From positions 62,001 through 126,000 of the forward strand of contig NZ_JVVM01000022.1 in NCBI RefSeq assembly GCF_001054325.1: DNA of 64,000 nucleotides. The letters are read 5' to 3'. Made by a program: the position numbers and the translations under genes. Source of the DNA: Corynebacterium vitaeruminis. GTDB lineage: Bacteria > Actinomycetota > Actinomycetes > Mycobacteriales > Mycobacteriaceae. The notes under the pieces are model-generated. The model worked only from the letters and a program-made list of their open reading frames with translations. It did no database searches and had not been told where the DNA came from. This document shows positions 52,834-62,418 of the stretch, one piece after another. Numbering within the stretch: the first letter of the stretch is position 1; every line of letters starts with the position of its first letter.

Positions 52834-54114
52834 ATGACATCCAAGGCATCTGAGGCAGCGCCGAACGTCGAGCTAGCCTCCGCGACAAATGTAGCGCCGA
52901 ACTCCGCGCCGAGCACCAGCTCGCACACCGGGTCAGGCTCGTCGTCAAGCTCGGCCACCACCTTCCGTCCGGGCTTCCTGCCCTCGCTGGAGGGCCTTCG
53001 TGCTGTGGCTTCGATGGGTATCATCGGCACGCACGTCGCATTCCAGACCGGGCATGATGTGGGGGCGCTGTGGGAGCGTGTCCTCGGCCGCTTCGACTTC
53101 TTTGTGGCCGTCTTCTTCGTGCTGTCCGGATTCTTGCTGTGGCGTTCTCACCGCTCGGGTTACGGCGGAATCCCCCGTCGGAAAGCGCTGGCTGATGCTG
53201 ACGGTGGGCGGAAAAAGAGCTGGGCGAAGTACTACAAGAAGCGCGTCGCGCGCATTATGCCTGCCTACTGGGTGCTGGTACTTATTGTGCTCATCGTACT
53301 GCCGGTGGGCCGTGGGGCGGATCTCAAAATTTGGATGACAAACCTGACGCTGACGCAGGTTTATTTCTCCGGCTCGCTGCACGGTGGGCTGACGCACCTG
53401 TGGTCGCTGTCGGTGGAGGTCGCGTTCTACATCACGCTGCCGCTGTTTGCCATCGCACTGAGCCGGTTGGACCCGCATCGCCAGCAGGGGCGTCGCATAG
53501 TGGCACTTACTCTGCTTGCGATTTTGAGCTTCGGCTGGCCCTACTTGCCGCTGCCGTACCCGGACGGCGTGAACCCGCATATCCAGCCAATTGCGTACTT
53601 TTCATGGTTCGCCGCTGGCATGATTCTCGCCGAACTGGAATCGCTCCAAGGCGTCGATACCGATGCCGCACGCGCGAAGGTGGAAACCATGCAGCGCTGG
53701 GCTCGCCGCCGCCCACTGTGGCTGGCGATCGCCGTTGGTGCGCTGGTCCTGGCTTCCTACCTGGGGCCCGAAGGGCTAGTCGAACTGACCAACTGGGAAT
53801 TCACCCGCCGCCTGCTGTGCGGTCTGGTCTTCGGTGCCGCCATCATCGGTCCCTGGACGATGGCGCCGGAATCGCGCTTCTTCGAACACCCCATCATGCA
53901 GGCGCTGGGACGCTGGTCCTACGGTATCTTCCTCTGGCACGTGGCGATGCTCTCCATCGCATTCCCGCTGCTTGGTGTGAAGCTATTTACTGGCCATCTT
54001 CTCAGCGTCACCATTGTCACGGTCGCACTGTCGATTCCGGTGGCTGCCGCCTCCTACGCGCTTGTCGAGGAACCCGCACGTCGCTTCTTCGCACGAGTCT
54101 GGGTCAACCGCTAA
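52834..54114 (+). CDS. tmaT: Acyltransferase-3 family membrane protein, TmaT (Rv0228) type
   Basis: A 426-aa membrane O-acyltransferase with about ten helices. The first conserved block FLPSLEGLRAVASMGIIGTHVAF holds the family His, and FFVAVFFVLSGFLLWRSHRSG and THLWSLSVEVAFYITLP follow. A Ser/Thr-rich tail of 50 residues precedes it. In Corynebacterium TmaT acetylates trehalose monomycolate before MmpL export; the gene order (DUF3068, then this gene) supports the same assignment. The call is by synteny; other acyltransferase-3 proteins look similar. The 3' end faces aftD with 6 bp between. Confidence 0.85.
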   Translation: MTSKASEAAPNVELASATNVAPNSAPSTSSHTGSGSSSSSATTFRPGFLPSLEGLRAVASMGIIGTHVAFQTGHDVGALWERVLGRFDFFVAVFFVLSGFLLWRSHRSGYGGIPRRKALADADGGRKKSWAKYYKKRVARIMPAYWVLVLIVLIVLPVGRGADLKIWMTNLTLTQVYFSGSLHGGLTHLWSLSVEVAFYITLPLFAIALSRLDPHRQQGRRIVALTLLAILSFGWPYLPLPYPDGVNPHIQPIAYFSWFAAGMILAELESLQGVDTDAARAKVETMQRWARRRPLWLAIAVGALVLASYLGPEGLVELTNWEFTRRLLCGLVFGAAIIGPWTMAPESRFFEHPIMQALGRWSYGIFLWHVAMLSIAFPLLGVKLFTGHLLSVTIVTVALSIPVAAASYALVEEPARRFFARVWVNR

Positions 54115-54120
54115 CAGTTT

Positions 54121-57100
54121 TTAACCAGCATCATTGCCGGTGTCGTCGGCGTCATTGTCGGCGTTGTCATCAGCACCGTTGCCCGAAAACATCGAGCAGC
54201 ATGCCACAATCGTCAGCGCCGCCGTCAGCAGTAACTGCAGCGGCCAGCCAGCGCCGGCGTAGTCATCCTTTGGCCACGGGTTCGCCGCCAGCATCATGCC
54301 CGCAATCGTCATCGTCGCAGCAAGCGCCACAATCAGTGCGTTTCGCACGTTCAGCCACGGCTTGACGACGTCCCCACGCTTCCGTGCCCAGAAAGCTCCA
54401 CCAAGGGTAGCGGTAACCACCACGAGGGCAACGACCACGCCAGGCCAGCTGGATACCAATGTCACTGTCGCGGCAGCGGCAATGCCAATAGCCGCCCGCG
54501 GCAGGTCATTGCCCAGCGAAGCCCTGGGAATCGGGGAGGGGTGAGCGAATCGTCGCCAAGCGTATGCCAGCCCCACAGTGACCAGCGCATACACGGCTGC
54601 GAGTGCGCCGCCTGCGAGGATTCCAGTCCGCCAGGTCTGCTGCGGTGGGTAGGTCAGCTCGACTGCGCCACCAACGCCAGCCGGAATCGTCCAACCCTGC
54701 TGCCATCCAGAGACTGTTACCGGATTCATGGCGGCACCTCCGACTCGCAGCTCGTGGCCCGCATTGACGGAGATGGGCAACCACACAATGCGGTCGCGGT
54801 CGCTAGCACCGATGGTGCCACTCAGATCGATTGGCGTGACCTGCTGCTGCTCGGCTGACGGCGCGAAGTAGTCGGTCGAGGTAAGTGATACCCAATCGGA
54901 CTTGGCATCGATGCGCCATGGGCCCGGCGAGAGCTCAATCTCTTCGCCACAGGTCAGCTCACGGTGATCAGAACCGTCACCGCGCTGGAGGCTGGCCCAC
55001 GGATCTCCGATGTTGCTGCGGCAGGTGTCCGCATCGACCTTCACCTTTACCGGCTTCGGAACAGTGAACAGGCGCACCAGCGTGCCCTCATGAATCTCTT
55101 GACCAAAGACCCAACGCTGTGCCAGCGATGAGGAATTCGGCACCACCGGGACACGAACCGGAGTGAGGTCCTCCGCTATGTCCTTGTCGGAAAGCTGGGT
55201 CTCCGCATCGGAATCTGGGGTAGTAGTTTCGTACGCATCGAAATCAGTGTCCCGCTTTGGAATCACCAGCCTCAGCTCGGAAATAGAAAAGCCTACAGGG
55301 GCAATCTTTGCAGTGATAAGTACAGATGTGGTCTTGCCGCCAGGCAGTGGAATACGAGTCGTCTCACCCGGGACCAACTGTACGGAGCTGGAGGCCGTAT
55401 CAGTCTGGATGCGCAGTTGCACTGGAACGCGAGCACCGGTCAGGACGAGCACCGCGTTGTCGGTTGGCTTCTTCCAGGAAAGCTTGACCCACTCAGCCTG
55501 GCTCTTACCCGCCAAGGGTTCCCACCAGGTGGAAGTGTCGCCGTCGAGCATTGCGTTGACGGAGTGGTCGGCGGATGCACCACCGACGTTGTATGGCTCC
55601 GAGGCCGACGACGAAACCTCAATTGTGGCCCGGCCCGTTGCCGTCTGCGTCAGCGGAAGCCCAGCGACGGGGTAGTTCGGAACGAGGTTGCGGACATATG
55701 AATCCTCGTCTTCGGCCAGGATTGCCGACTCCGCGCCAACGACTTCACCGTAGTTACGGCCGCGGCGTGCAGGAGTGTCGGTGACCGTTCCGGCATCCTT
55801 GCCAGACAGAATGCGCACTGGGGCATCGGAATCGACCTCATCAAGCCGCGGGAGCACCTCGGGACCACCGGCGACCAGCGGCACCTGCGCGGTGTCCACC
55901 AAGCGCGGTGACAGAGCGTGATTGCGCAGTTCCTTCGGTCCTGCACCCCAGATCTGGATAGCAGTATGGCCGTCCTCGTCCGCAAACTCTGCCACCTTTT
56001 CCATGGTCGGGGAGTCCTGCAGCGTGGAGGTAATGGCGCGCAGTGAATCGCCTCTTGATGCCACTCGCAGGTCGTGGCGGACCAGTACATAGCCGATGCC
56101 ATTGTTGCGCAGTGTGGCGTCCAGCGCCGGTACTTCACGCCCACGAGTCAGCGAATTGCGCAGACCATCGAGGCCGCGAATCGCCTCTGGAGGCGCCAAT
56201 GGCACGGTATCGCGGACGGCCCAGGGGACGTCGGCAAGCGGCTGGAGTGGTTCGTCACGAGTATTGCCCCACGTCTGATCGGCAAACGGTGATGACGGTA
56301 CGACCAGCGTGCGGGTGTCCTCGCCCTGCTTGTTCAGCCAATCGGCGGCCTCGTGCCAGTAGCCCGGAACCTCGGAAAAACCTCCTGCCGGAGCTAAGCG
56401 AGCACTCCACGCAGGTGCGGTGGCGCTAGCGAGAACCACCAGAACCAGCATCGATGCGATAGCGCGCGGGTGCTTCTCCGGGTGCAGCCACTGCTGCCAG
56501 CCGATGGTCGCTTGAGCTGCGGTTGGCACCTTGGCATCGGTGTTTTCGGCGTCAGCATCAGCACTCGCCTTCTCCGCACGGTCAATCGCAGGTTCCCGCC
56601 ACGGCCATGGCAGCTGCGCTGTCGCATGAGCGAAACCGATAACGAGCGGCAGGCGCACAATAGTGTCGAATTTGTGCAGGTTGCGTACCGCTGCGAGCGT
56701 GGAGTCGAGCATCTCTCGAGCCGATTCCCACACCAGTCCGAATGGCTCCGTCCAGGCCGCCATGATGACAAGGCCGATGAGCATCATCAGCAGCCACATC
56801 CGGCGCAGCGGCAGTGAACGCATGACCAGGCCAAGCAGTCCGATTGCTGCGACAGCCATCGTGGCGTAGATCAGAATTGGCTCCGCGACCAGCGCATTTC
56901 CACCCACGCGCTCAAAAGAGACAAACGGCGTCCACGAGGTAGCGCCGCGCAGCGTCTCGCCGAGGCTCAGCCAGCGAGTGGTCACACCGGAGGACTCAAT
57001 GTAGTCCGTAAACGGTGGTGAGTACTTGCCCAGCAGTAGCAGCGGCACGATCCACCACATGCTGACCGCCGCGCACGCAGCCAGCCAACCGCCGAGCATC

Positions 57101-57774
57101 GCCCATGCGCGCCCACGGCGGGGTCCCGTAAAAGCGAAGAAGAGCAGCATCAGTCCGGCAGGGATGCAGGCCGCAGCCGTACTGACGGCGTTGACTGCGC
57201 CAGTGCACAGTACAGCTAGACCGGAAAGCAACACAGCGCGGGTGGTCGCACGCCAGGGCAGCTCTTCGCGCCGGGCGGCAACCCGCAGTAATGGAAGGAG
57301 GATCCATGGCGCTAGCGCCACAGGCCAGGTCTCGGACGAAATCGCGCCCAACGTCGTAATTACGCGCGGCGACAATGCGTACAACAATGCCGCCAGCACG
57401 CGCGAGGTATGCGTGCCGACGCCGATAGCTTCGGCCACACGATATGCGCCGGTAAAAGCCAAGCAGAGAGTGAGACTCCACCACAGCGCCTGGATAATCC
57501 AACTGGGCGCTAATACGTCGGGCAGCAAACTGAACAGGGCGAAGAATGTGCCCTGCGGAAAGAGGTAACCATAGGCCTGGTTCTGGAGCTGCCCCAGCGG
57601 CATGGTGTCTGACCACATGTTAAGCGATGCGGACAAAAACCCGATGGGGTTTTCCGTCAGGTCGTGCTTGGTGTCAGCGACAGTTTTGCCGGGGGACTGA
57701 ATGAATGCCAGTAGGCACAGCAAAGCCCACCAGGGTACAAGCACGCGCTTACGCGCTCGAACAAAGGTGGGCAT
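54121..57774 (-). CDS. aftD: Arabinofuranosyltransferase AftD
   Basis: A 1217-aa GT-C-type membrane enzyme that adds alpha-(1->3) arabinofuranose branches to arabinogalactan/lipoarabinomannan. The N-terminal catalytic loop has ADTKHDL (D34/D38) after the first helix and is followed by about ten helices (to residue 455). A large periplasmic part with carbohydrate-binding-like modules follows (about 460-1090), then C-terminal helices and an Asp/Asn-rich tail of about 20 residues. It is somewhat shorter than the mycobacterial protein. DUF2613 is 29 bp upstream on the same strand, with a perfect palindrome over its stop codon. Confidence 0.92.
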   Translation of the reverse strand: MPTFVRARKRVLVPWWALLCLLAFIQSPGKTVADTKHDLTENPIGFLSASLNMWSDTMPLGQLQNQAYGYLFPQGTFFALFSLLPDVLAPSWIIQALWWSLTLCLAFTGAYRVAEAIGVGTHTSRVLAALLYALSPRVITTLGAISSETWPVALAPWILLPLLRVAARREELPWRATTRAVLLSGLAVLCTGAVNAVSTAAACIPAGLMLLFFAFTGPRRGRAWAMLGGWLAACAAVSMWWIVPLLLLGKYSPPFTDYIESSGVTTRWLSLGETLRGATSWTPFVSFERVGGNALVAEPILIYATMAVAAIGLLGLVMRSLPLRRMWLLMMLIGLVIMAAWTEPFGLVWESAREMLDSTLAAVRNLHKFDTIVRLPLVIGFAHATAQLPWPWREPAIDRAEKASADADAENTDAKVPTAAQATIGWQQWLHPEKHPRAIASMLVLVVLASATAPAWSARLAPAGGFSEVPGYWHEAADWLNKQGEDTRTLVVPSSPFADQTWGNTRDEPLQPLADVPWAVRDTVPLAPPEAIRGLDGLRNSLTRGREVPALDATLRNNGIGYVLVRHDLRVASRGDSLRAITSTLQDSPTMEKVAEFADEDGHTAIQIWGAGPKELRNHALSPRLVDTAQVPLVAGGPEVLPRLDEVDSDAPVRILSGKDAGTVTDTPARRGRNYGEVVGAESAILAEDEDSYVRNLVPNYPVAGLPLTQTATGRATIEVSSSASEPYNVGGASADHSVNAMLDGDTSTWWEPLAGKSQAEWVKLSWKKPTDNAVLVLTGARVPVQLRIQTDTASSSVQLVPGETTRIPLPGGKTTSVLITAKIAPVGFSISELRLVIPKRDTDFDAYETTTPDSDAETQLSDKDIAEDLTPVRVPVVPNSSSLAQRWVFGQEIHEGTLVRLFTVPKPVKVKVDADTCRSNIGDPWASLQRGDGSDHRELTCGEEIELSPGPWRIDAKSDWVSLTSTDYFAPSAEQQQVTPIDLSGTIGASDRDRIVWLPISVNAGHELRVGGAAMNPVTVSGWQQGWTIPAGVGGAVELTYPPQQTWRTGILAGGALAAVYALVTVGLAYAWRRFAHPSPIPRASLGNDLPRAAIGIAAAATVTLVSSWPGVVVALVVVTATLGGAFWARKRGDVVKPWLNVRNALIVALAATMTIAGMMLAANPWPKDDYAGAGWPLQLLLTAALTIVACCSMFSGNGADDNADNDADDTGNDAG

Positions 57775-57791
57775 AGCTTTAAAGGAGGGCT

Positions 57792-57811
57792 AGCGTTAAA
57801 GGGTTAACGCT
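57792..57811 (-). repeat. Perfect hairpin over the DUF2613 stop codon
   Basis: AGCGTTAA (57792-57799), a 4-nt loop, then TTAACGCT (57804-57811). It covers the stop of the DUF2613 gene and precedes aftD by about 17 bp, so it could influence coupling or transcription read-through. Confidence 0.5.
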
Positions 57812-57998
57812 GACCGTATTCGACACCGCCAAGCAGAGCGTCATCGGTGGAAACAGCCTGTGCTTCCGGAATTCGGTCTTCGGTCAGAGCCTGGCCGATG
57901 CCGAAAATTGCGGCACCACCGAGAAGGGCGCCAATAAGCGCCGAGGCCAGGGCGGGGCCAACGCTACGACGCTGCTCGGAATCAGTTTCGTATGCCAT
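57804..57998 (-). CDS. DUF2613 small membrane protein
   Basis: A 64-aa protein with one hydrophobic segment (VGPALASALIGALLGGAAIFGIG, about 13-35) and a polar C-terminus, matching DUF2613 and the small Rv0236A-type protein next to aftD. Function is unknown. The conserved pairing suggests an accessory role for AftD or envelope assembly. Confidence 0.8.
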   Translation of the reverse strand: MAYETDSEQRRSVGPALASALIGALLGGAAIFGIGQALTEDRIPEAQAVSTDDALLGGVEYGQR

Positions 57999-58194
57999 GT
58001 TGAGGACTCCTCGTGTGCATTAAGTCAATACTGTTTATAAAACTACACTCTGTGACTTCTGTAAACCAGTGGAACAGCTGGGAATCCTTCCCTGCCTTGA
58101 ATTTTGAGTGGCTTCAGCGGTCATTGAGTTTTCTTAGTTGAGAGGTTATACCATTTTCTATCAGCTAAGTAAGTTTTTGAAAATTTTCTAAAAA

Positions 58195-58674
58195 TTATTC
58201 CTTTTCCCCCGGAACTACGAGGACTGGGCGACCAGCATTCTTGAGCAAAGCGTCGGAGGTCGAGGCAGTAAATAGTCCGCGCAGACCAGTGACGCCACGA
58301 GTACCGGAGATAATCACACCCGCATCGAGGTCGTGAGCTGCGTCGACGATGGCCGACCAGATAGTAGTTTCGGTCTCTACCAGGTATGGCTCCGCGACGA
58401 AGCCGGCCTCAGCGGCAATCTGCACGCCCTCACGGCAAATGCGCACAGCCTCGTCGTGAGCCGGATCGCCGTCTTCAGTAGTGGCATCCCAATCAGGTTG
58501 CATCATGCCTGAGGCACCAGCGGTACGAGCTGCAGCGCGCTGCAGGGGCTCCCAAGCAGTCAGAATGTAGGCAGTTTTGACGCGCAGCAACTTTCCGGCG
58601 TAGGCCAGTGCCCGCTTGGCTTCGTCGGAGCCGTCGTAGGCAATGAGCATGGAATCAGAAATCGGTTCAACCAT
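58195..58674 (-). CDS. Universal stress protein (UspA family)
   Basis: A 159-aa single-domain Usp. The N-terminal MLIAYDGSDEAKRAL holds the Asp for nucleotide binding. The C-terminal ATP-binding motif is G-T-R-G-x2-G-L-R-G-L-F-T-A-S-T-S, followed by RPVLVV. The motif is intact, so an ATP-binding form is likely. It is transcribed alone. Confidence 0.92.
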   Translation of the reverse strand: MVEPISDSMLIAYDGSDEAKRALAYAGKLLRVKTAYILTAWEPLQRAAARTAGASGMMQPDWDATTEDGDPAHDEAVRICREGVQIAAEAGFVAEPYLVETETTIWSAIVDAAHDLDAGVIISGTRGVTGLRGLFTASTSDALLKNAGRPVLVVPGEKE

Positions 58675-58825
58675 TTTCAGTTCGATCCTTACGTCAGAGA
58701 TAGCTGGAAGACTGTCAATAGATACAGAAAAAGAGATGTCGCTGTAGTCCAGGATAGGGCAACAGCGACATCGAGTACGTCAATTTTTCAGGCTACTCCC
58801 GGCCATTGGTGGCAGAAGCACTGAA

Positions 58826-59005
58826 CTAGCCGAACAGGCGTCCGAGGAAACCGCGGTTTGCACCAGCCGCCTTAATTTCTTCATCGGTGTGCTTTCCGCC
58901 GCACCACTGATCTGCCGGAACAGTTGCCTTTACCTGGTCGATGTGCTGCCCGCAGCCAGCCCAGGTCGTCTTGTGGCAAACATTGCATTCAACGGGTCGA
59001 CACAT
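58826..59005 (-). CDS. Small Cys/His-rich (probable zinc-binding) protein, 59 aa
   Basis: A short gene starting at ATG 59005. The product begins MCRPVECNVCHKTTWAGCGQH, giving Cys/His pairs able to bind zinc, with further ligands in WCGGKH. The C-terminal AAGANRGFLGRLFG is a short amphipathic tail. AAGGAG lies 11 nt upstream of the start. Similar small MCR-x-V-x-C-x2-C-x-K-TTWAGCGQH proteins are widespread in actinobacteria; their function is not known. Confidence 0.78.
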   Translation of the reverse strand: MCRPVECNVCHKTTWAGCGQHIDQVKATVPADQWCGGKHTDEEIKAAGANRGFLGRLFG

Positions 59006-59182
59006 ACTTCATCAATCTCCTTGAGGGGCGGCCAACCTGCCTGCTGGCCAGGGGTAGGGGCGTGAGGGCAATGCCGTTTCACTACCGAAAATTATCCCCT
59101 ATTCAAGTGGAAACGATAAATCGACCGGGGGAGTCGTAGCCGGCTAGAGAGGCATTAACAGGAAGCGGTAACGTCCACTGTT

Positions 59183-60514
59183 ATGGCAATAGAAGAAAAA
59201 CCGGGGCAACCACAACCAAAAGCTACTGGTACCTCGAAGAATGCCATTACACTCGGCGTTCCCATCCTCGTCATAGCAGTAATCGTTGCGGCGCTGAACT
59301 TGCGCCCGAGTATCGCGTCGATCGGCCCGGTGCTCGATCAGCTCCTTTCCACCCTCGGTGCATCCTCCGCCTTTGGTGGTCTGATTACGGCCATTCCGGG
59401 GCTCGCGTTTTTCGCGATTGGGTTGTCTGCGGTGTCCGTCGGCAAGCGCATGGGGCTAAGCGGCGCGCTCACACTGTCAGCGGCGTTGCTATTCGTCGGC
59501 CTTGCGGTGCGACCGTGGGTGAGCAGTATCTGGCTATTCCTACTGTTCACTGCGCTGTCAGTTGCTGGTATCGCGCTGGGAAATGTGCTGCTACCTGCGT
59601 GGATTAAGGTGCACGGCGGCCGTCATACGGTCGTGCTGATGATGCTGTATTCCAGCATGCTCGCCCTCGGTGGCGGCCTGGGGCCGGCGACGGCGTTTTT
59701 GATTAGCGATTCACCCGAAGCGTCCGCAGGCAGTATCGACATGTGGCGCTGGGCGATTGCCGCATGGGCGATTACCGCCCTGGTGCAGCTCGTCGTGTGG
59801 GGTCCGCTGCGTGCGCGCATTGGATTCGACTACCCGAAGGCACCGGTCAGCTCTTCGGCAAATACACCAATCTGGAAGTCGCCGACAGCCATTGCACTGG
59901 CGGTCTTCTTCGGCGTGCAGTCTATGAACGCCTACGTTCTCATGGGCTGGATGCCGAAAATGCTTATCGACGCTGGCATCAGCGTCAGCGTAGCCACCGC
60001 AGCATCCATGCTCGTCCAAGGGTTGGGCATCATCGGTGGTCTGCTGATGCCGCCGCTGATTGCACGGCTTCGTACCATGTCCTACGTCGCTTTTAGTCTC
60101 GGCTGTCTTTTCTTCCTCGGCTATCTGTTGATGATTCTTATCGACCAGCGAGGAGCGGCAGCAACTGGTGCGGGATACGCTATCGGCGCTGCGTTCCTGC
60201 TGGGTGTGGGTGGTTTTTGTTTCCCCATGGCTATCGCGCTGATTCCAGCTCGCACTCGAAGCCATGAGCTGACCGCGCGGTTGTCCGGCTTCGTGCAGCC
60301 AATCGGCTACATTTTCTCCGCAGTCGGGCCATTCCTGGTGGGCGTGGCCGCCGGAACCGCGGAAACATGGACCCCCATTCTGATTGTGCTGCTTGGCACC
60401 ACCGTCGTGCTTGCAGTGCTTGGACTGATTATCGGTCGGCCAACGTTCATCGATGACGAATTGGCCGACCGTGGTATCGGAGAAAAGAAGTCGGGGCGTA
60501 TTCAGCTCGACTGA
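59183..60514 (+). CDS. MFS transporter, CynX/NimT family
   Basis: A 443-aa major-facilitator protein with about 12 helices after a 25-residue polar N-terminus. LNLRPSIASIGPVLDQL in the first helix region and ALGNVLLPAWIKVHGGR are hallmarks of the CynX/NimT (cyanate/nitroimidazole) group. The actual substrate cannot be told from sequence. A 56-bp gap separates it from the histidine kinase on the same strand, so co-transcription is possible. Confidence 0.88.
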   Translation: MAIEEKPGQPQPKATGTSKNAITLGVPILVIAVIVAALNLRPSIASIGPVLDQLLSTLGASSAFGGLITAIPGLAFFAIGLSAVSVGKRMGLSGALTLSAALLFVGLAVRPWVSSIWLFLLFTALSVAGIALGNVLLPAWIKVHGGRHTVVLMMLYSSMLALGGGLGPATAFLISDSPEASAGSIDMWRWAIAAWAITALVQLVVWGPLRARIGFDYPKAPVSSSANTPIWKSPTAIALAVFFGVQSMNAYVLMGWMPKMLIDAGISVSVATAASMLVQGLGIIGGLLMPPLIARLRTMSYVAFSLGCLFFLGYLLMILIDQRGAAATGAGYAIGAAFLLGVGGFCFPMAIALIPARTRSHELTARLSGFVQPIGYIFSAVGPFLVGVAAGTAETWTPILIVLLGTTVVLAVLGLIIGRPTFIDDELADRGIGEKKSGRIQLD

Positions 60515-60570
60515 ATTTAGGGGAGTCAGCTCCACTGTTTTTGGGCGCGGGCCAATTTAGCTTTGAAACT

Positions 60571-61740
60571 ATGACAAAGAAAAAGAATTTAATCGCGCTG
60601 GCCTGGAGTTTTATTCTCGGACTGCTGTTCATTCCGGGTTTGATCGTCTCCGTCGTTCTTCTGCCCTGGATTCCGCTCATCGGCCGCGGCGCCGACTGGC
60701 TCTCTCGTATGGCGGCATCGTGGTCCGGCACTCCAATCCCCAATCGTGTGACAAATCGCTGGTTCGACATCCGTAACTTCGTCAACCTACTCGTCCAATT
60801 GGTCATTGGGTTCGTCACCTTTACAGCGTGGGTCGGCGGTGGTTTTACTGTCGGAGTGCTCTTCGCTGCACCTTTCCTGGTTGACGAACTGGAGTTTTTC
60901 AGCTGGACTCTGACGGATCCCGCGCAGAAGATCACTGTTGGCTGGGTTTTCGCAATCCTCTTTTTGGTGCTGACCATCGCCATCAACCTCGGTGCCGGCT
61001 TGCTGTCCATTTGGCTCTCCCGCGTCATCCTCGCACCATCCAGCGAAGAAGTCAGCCAGTCCCGCGACGTGCTCATTGGCTCCTTCTCCGGTGAGCGCCG
61101 CCGCATCGAACGCGAGCTTCACGACGGCCCTCAGCAACACCTCACCGCCTTGAAACTCAACATTGCCGCTGCTCGCATGGGCAAGACTGAAGAAGAGGTA
61201 GCCGAGGCGCTCACCGCCGCCGATAACAATGCAACGCAGGCGCTTGCACAGCTGCGCTCCGTGGTGCTTGGCATTGCCCCGCCGGTACTGTTTGAAAATG
61301 GACTGGTCGCTGCCGTGAGGGAGCTGGCAGCGCACGCTGGTATGGAGGTTTCCGTCCGTGAGGACGGTGTCTCAGACTTCGGGCCAATTGATGAAACCAC
61401 AGCTCTGCTCGCCTACCACTGCGCAGCGGAGGGGCTGACCAACGCCACTAAACATGGCCATGCCCATCGGGCTGACATCACTCTCGCGGTTCAGACTCCG
61501 AAGAAGGCGCTCGTGTCGCATCTCGGTACGCTTATGGTCACTGTGCGCGACGATGGCGTAGGGCTCGAAGAACCAACGAGTGCGGGCGCTGTAGACGTCG
61601 TAAAGCATGGTCGGGGCACCGGCATTGCGGGCCTGCGCGAACGGGCGGCAGCGCTTGGCGGAACCGTGTCGCTCGCCAACGCCGACGGCGGTGCTGAATT
61701 GCGGTTGGAACTGCCCGTTCGTCAAGGAAGGACACGATGA
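60571..61740 (+). CDS. Sensor histidine kinase (NarX/DesK-type HisKA_3)
   Basis: A 389-aa membrane kinase. Four hydrophobic segments (about 7-32, 70-102, 123-150) lie before a cytoplasmic part. The phosphorylated His is H184 in ERELHDGPQQH, the HisKA_3 signature. The GHKL ATPase part has TNATKHGHAH (N box), VRDDGVGL (G1) and GRGTGIAGLRERAAALGG (G2). The next gene overlaps by 4 bp (ATGA). ATG 60571 is taken; ten codons upstream are open but lack a site. The stimulus is unknown. Confidence 0.9.
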   Translation: MTKKKNLIALAWSFILGLLFIPGLIVSVVLLPWIPLIGRGADWLSRMAASWSGTPIPNRVTNRWFDIRNFVNLLVQLVIGFVTFTAWVGGGFTVGVLFAAPFLVDELEFFSWTLTDPAQKITVGWVFAILFLVLTIAINLGAGLLSIWLSRVILAPSSEEVSQSRDVLIGSFSGERRRIERELHDGPQQHLTALKLNIAAARMGKTEEEVAEALTAADNNATQALAQLRSVVLGIAPPVLFENGLVAAVRELAAHAGMEVSVREDGVSDFGPIDETTALLAYHCAAEGLTNATKHGHAHRADITLAVQTPKKALVSHLGTLMVTVRDDGVGLEEPTSAGAVDVVKHGRGTGIAGLRERAAALGGTVSLANADGGAELRLELPVRQGRTR

Positions 61741-62378
61741 AAGTACTGCTGGCCGAGGATTCCGTGCTCCTGCGCGAGGGGCTGACCGGCCTGCTGCGGG
61801 CGTTGGGGCACGAGGTCGTCGCCGTCGGCGATGCAGATCAGCTGCTCGCCGCTGCTGAAGGGCAGGTGTTCGATGTCATCGTTACTGACGTTCGGATGCC
61901 GCCGAGCATGCGTGACGACGGCCTGGTCGCGGTATCCACATTGCGTCAGAGCAACCCCAACCAGCCAGTTGTCGTGCTCAGCCAATACGTGGCGGCCAGT
62001 TACCTGGATCGCCTGCTGCAGCATGGTGGCTTTGGGTACTTGCTGAAAGAACGTGTCTCGGATGTCGAGCACTTTGTCTCAGCACTGGAAGAGGTACGAA
62101 GTGGCGGTACCGTGGTTGATCCTGAAGTGGTCGCGACGCTGCTTACTGCAAAGCAGTACGGTATCGCCACGCTGACTCCGCGTGAGCGCGAAGTGCTCAA
62201 TCTGATGGCGCAGGGGCTCAGTAATAAGGAAATAGAAAAACGCCTGGTACTAACCGCAGGCGCTGTGAGTAAACATGTGGCAAATGTGTTCTTGAAGCTG
62301 GGTTTCCAACCGGAAGATACAAACCGTCGTGTCAAAGCCGTGTTGCGGTGGCTGAGGTACACCGCGCCGTCGACTTAG
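61737..62378 (+). CDS. LuxR/NarL-family response regulator
   Basis: A 213-aa two-domain regulator. In the receiver domain (1-120), D51 in VIVTDVRMP is the phospho-acceptor, with the acidic pair E7/D8 and a K in LLKERVSD. The C-terminal LuxR HTH starts LTPREREVLNLMAQGLSNKEIEKRL and ends with VSKHVANVFLKLGF. The ATG overlaps the kinase stop (ATGA), a tight two-component pair. Target genes cannot be seen, but the MFS gene upstream and the MMPL gene downstream are candidates. Confidence 0.93.
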   Translation: MKVLLAEDSVLLREGLTGLLRALGHEVVAVGDADQLLAAAEGQVFDVIVTDVRMPPSMRDDGLVAVSTLRQSNPNQPVVVLSQYVAASYLDRLLQHGGFGYLLKERVSDVEHFVSALEEVRSGGTVVDPEVVATLLTAKQYGIATLTPREREVLNLMAQGLSNKEIEKRLVLTAGAVSKHVANVFLKLGFQPEDTNRRVKAVLRWLRYTAPST

Positions 62379-62418
62379 GCTTTGCCGTTGTCTTTGGTTT
62401 AAACTGCGCCCTACGCAA

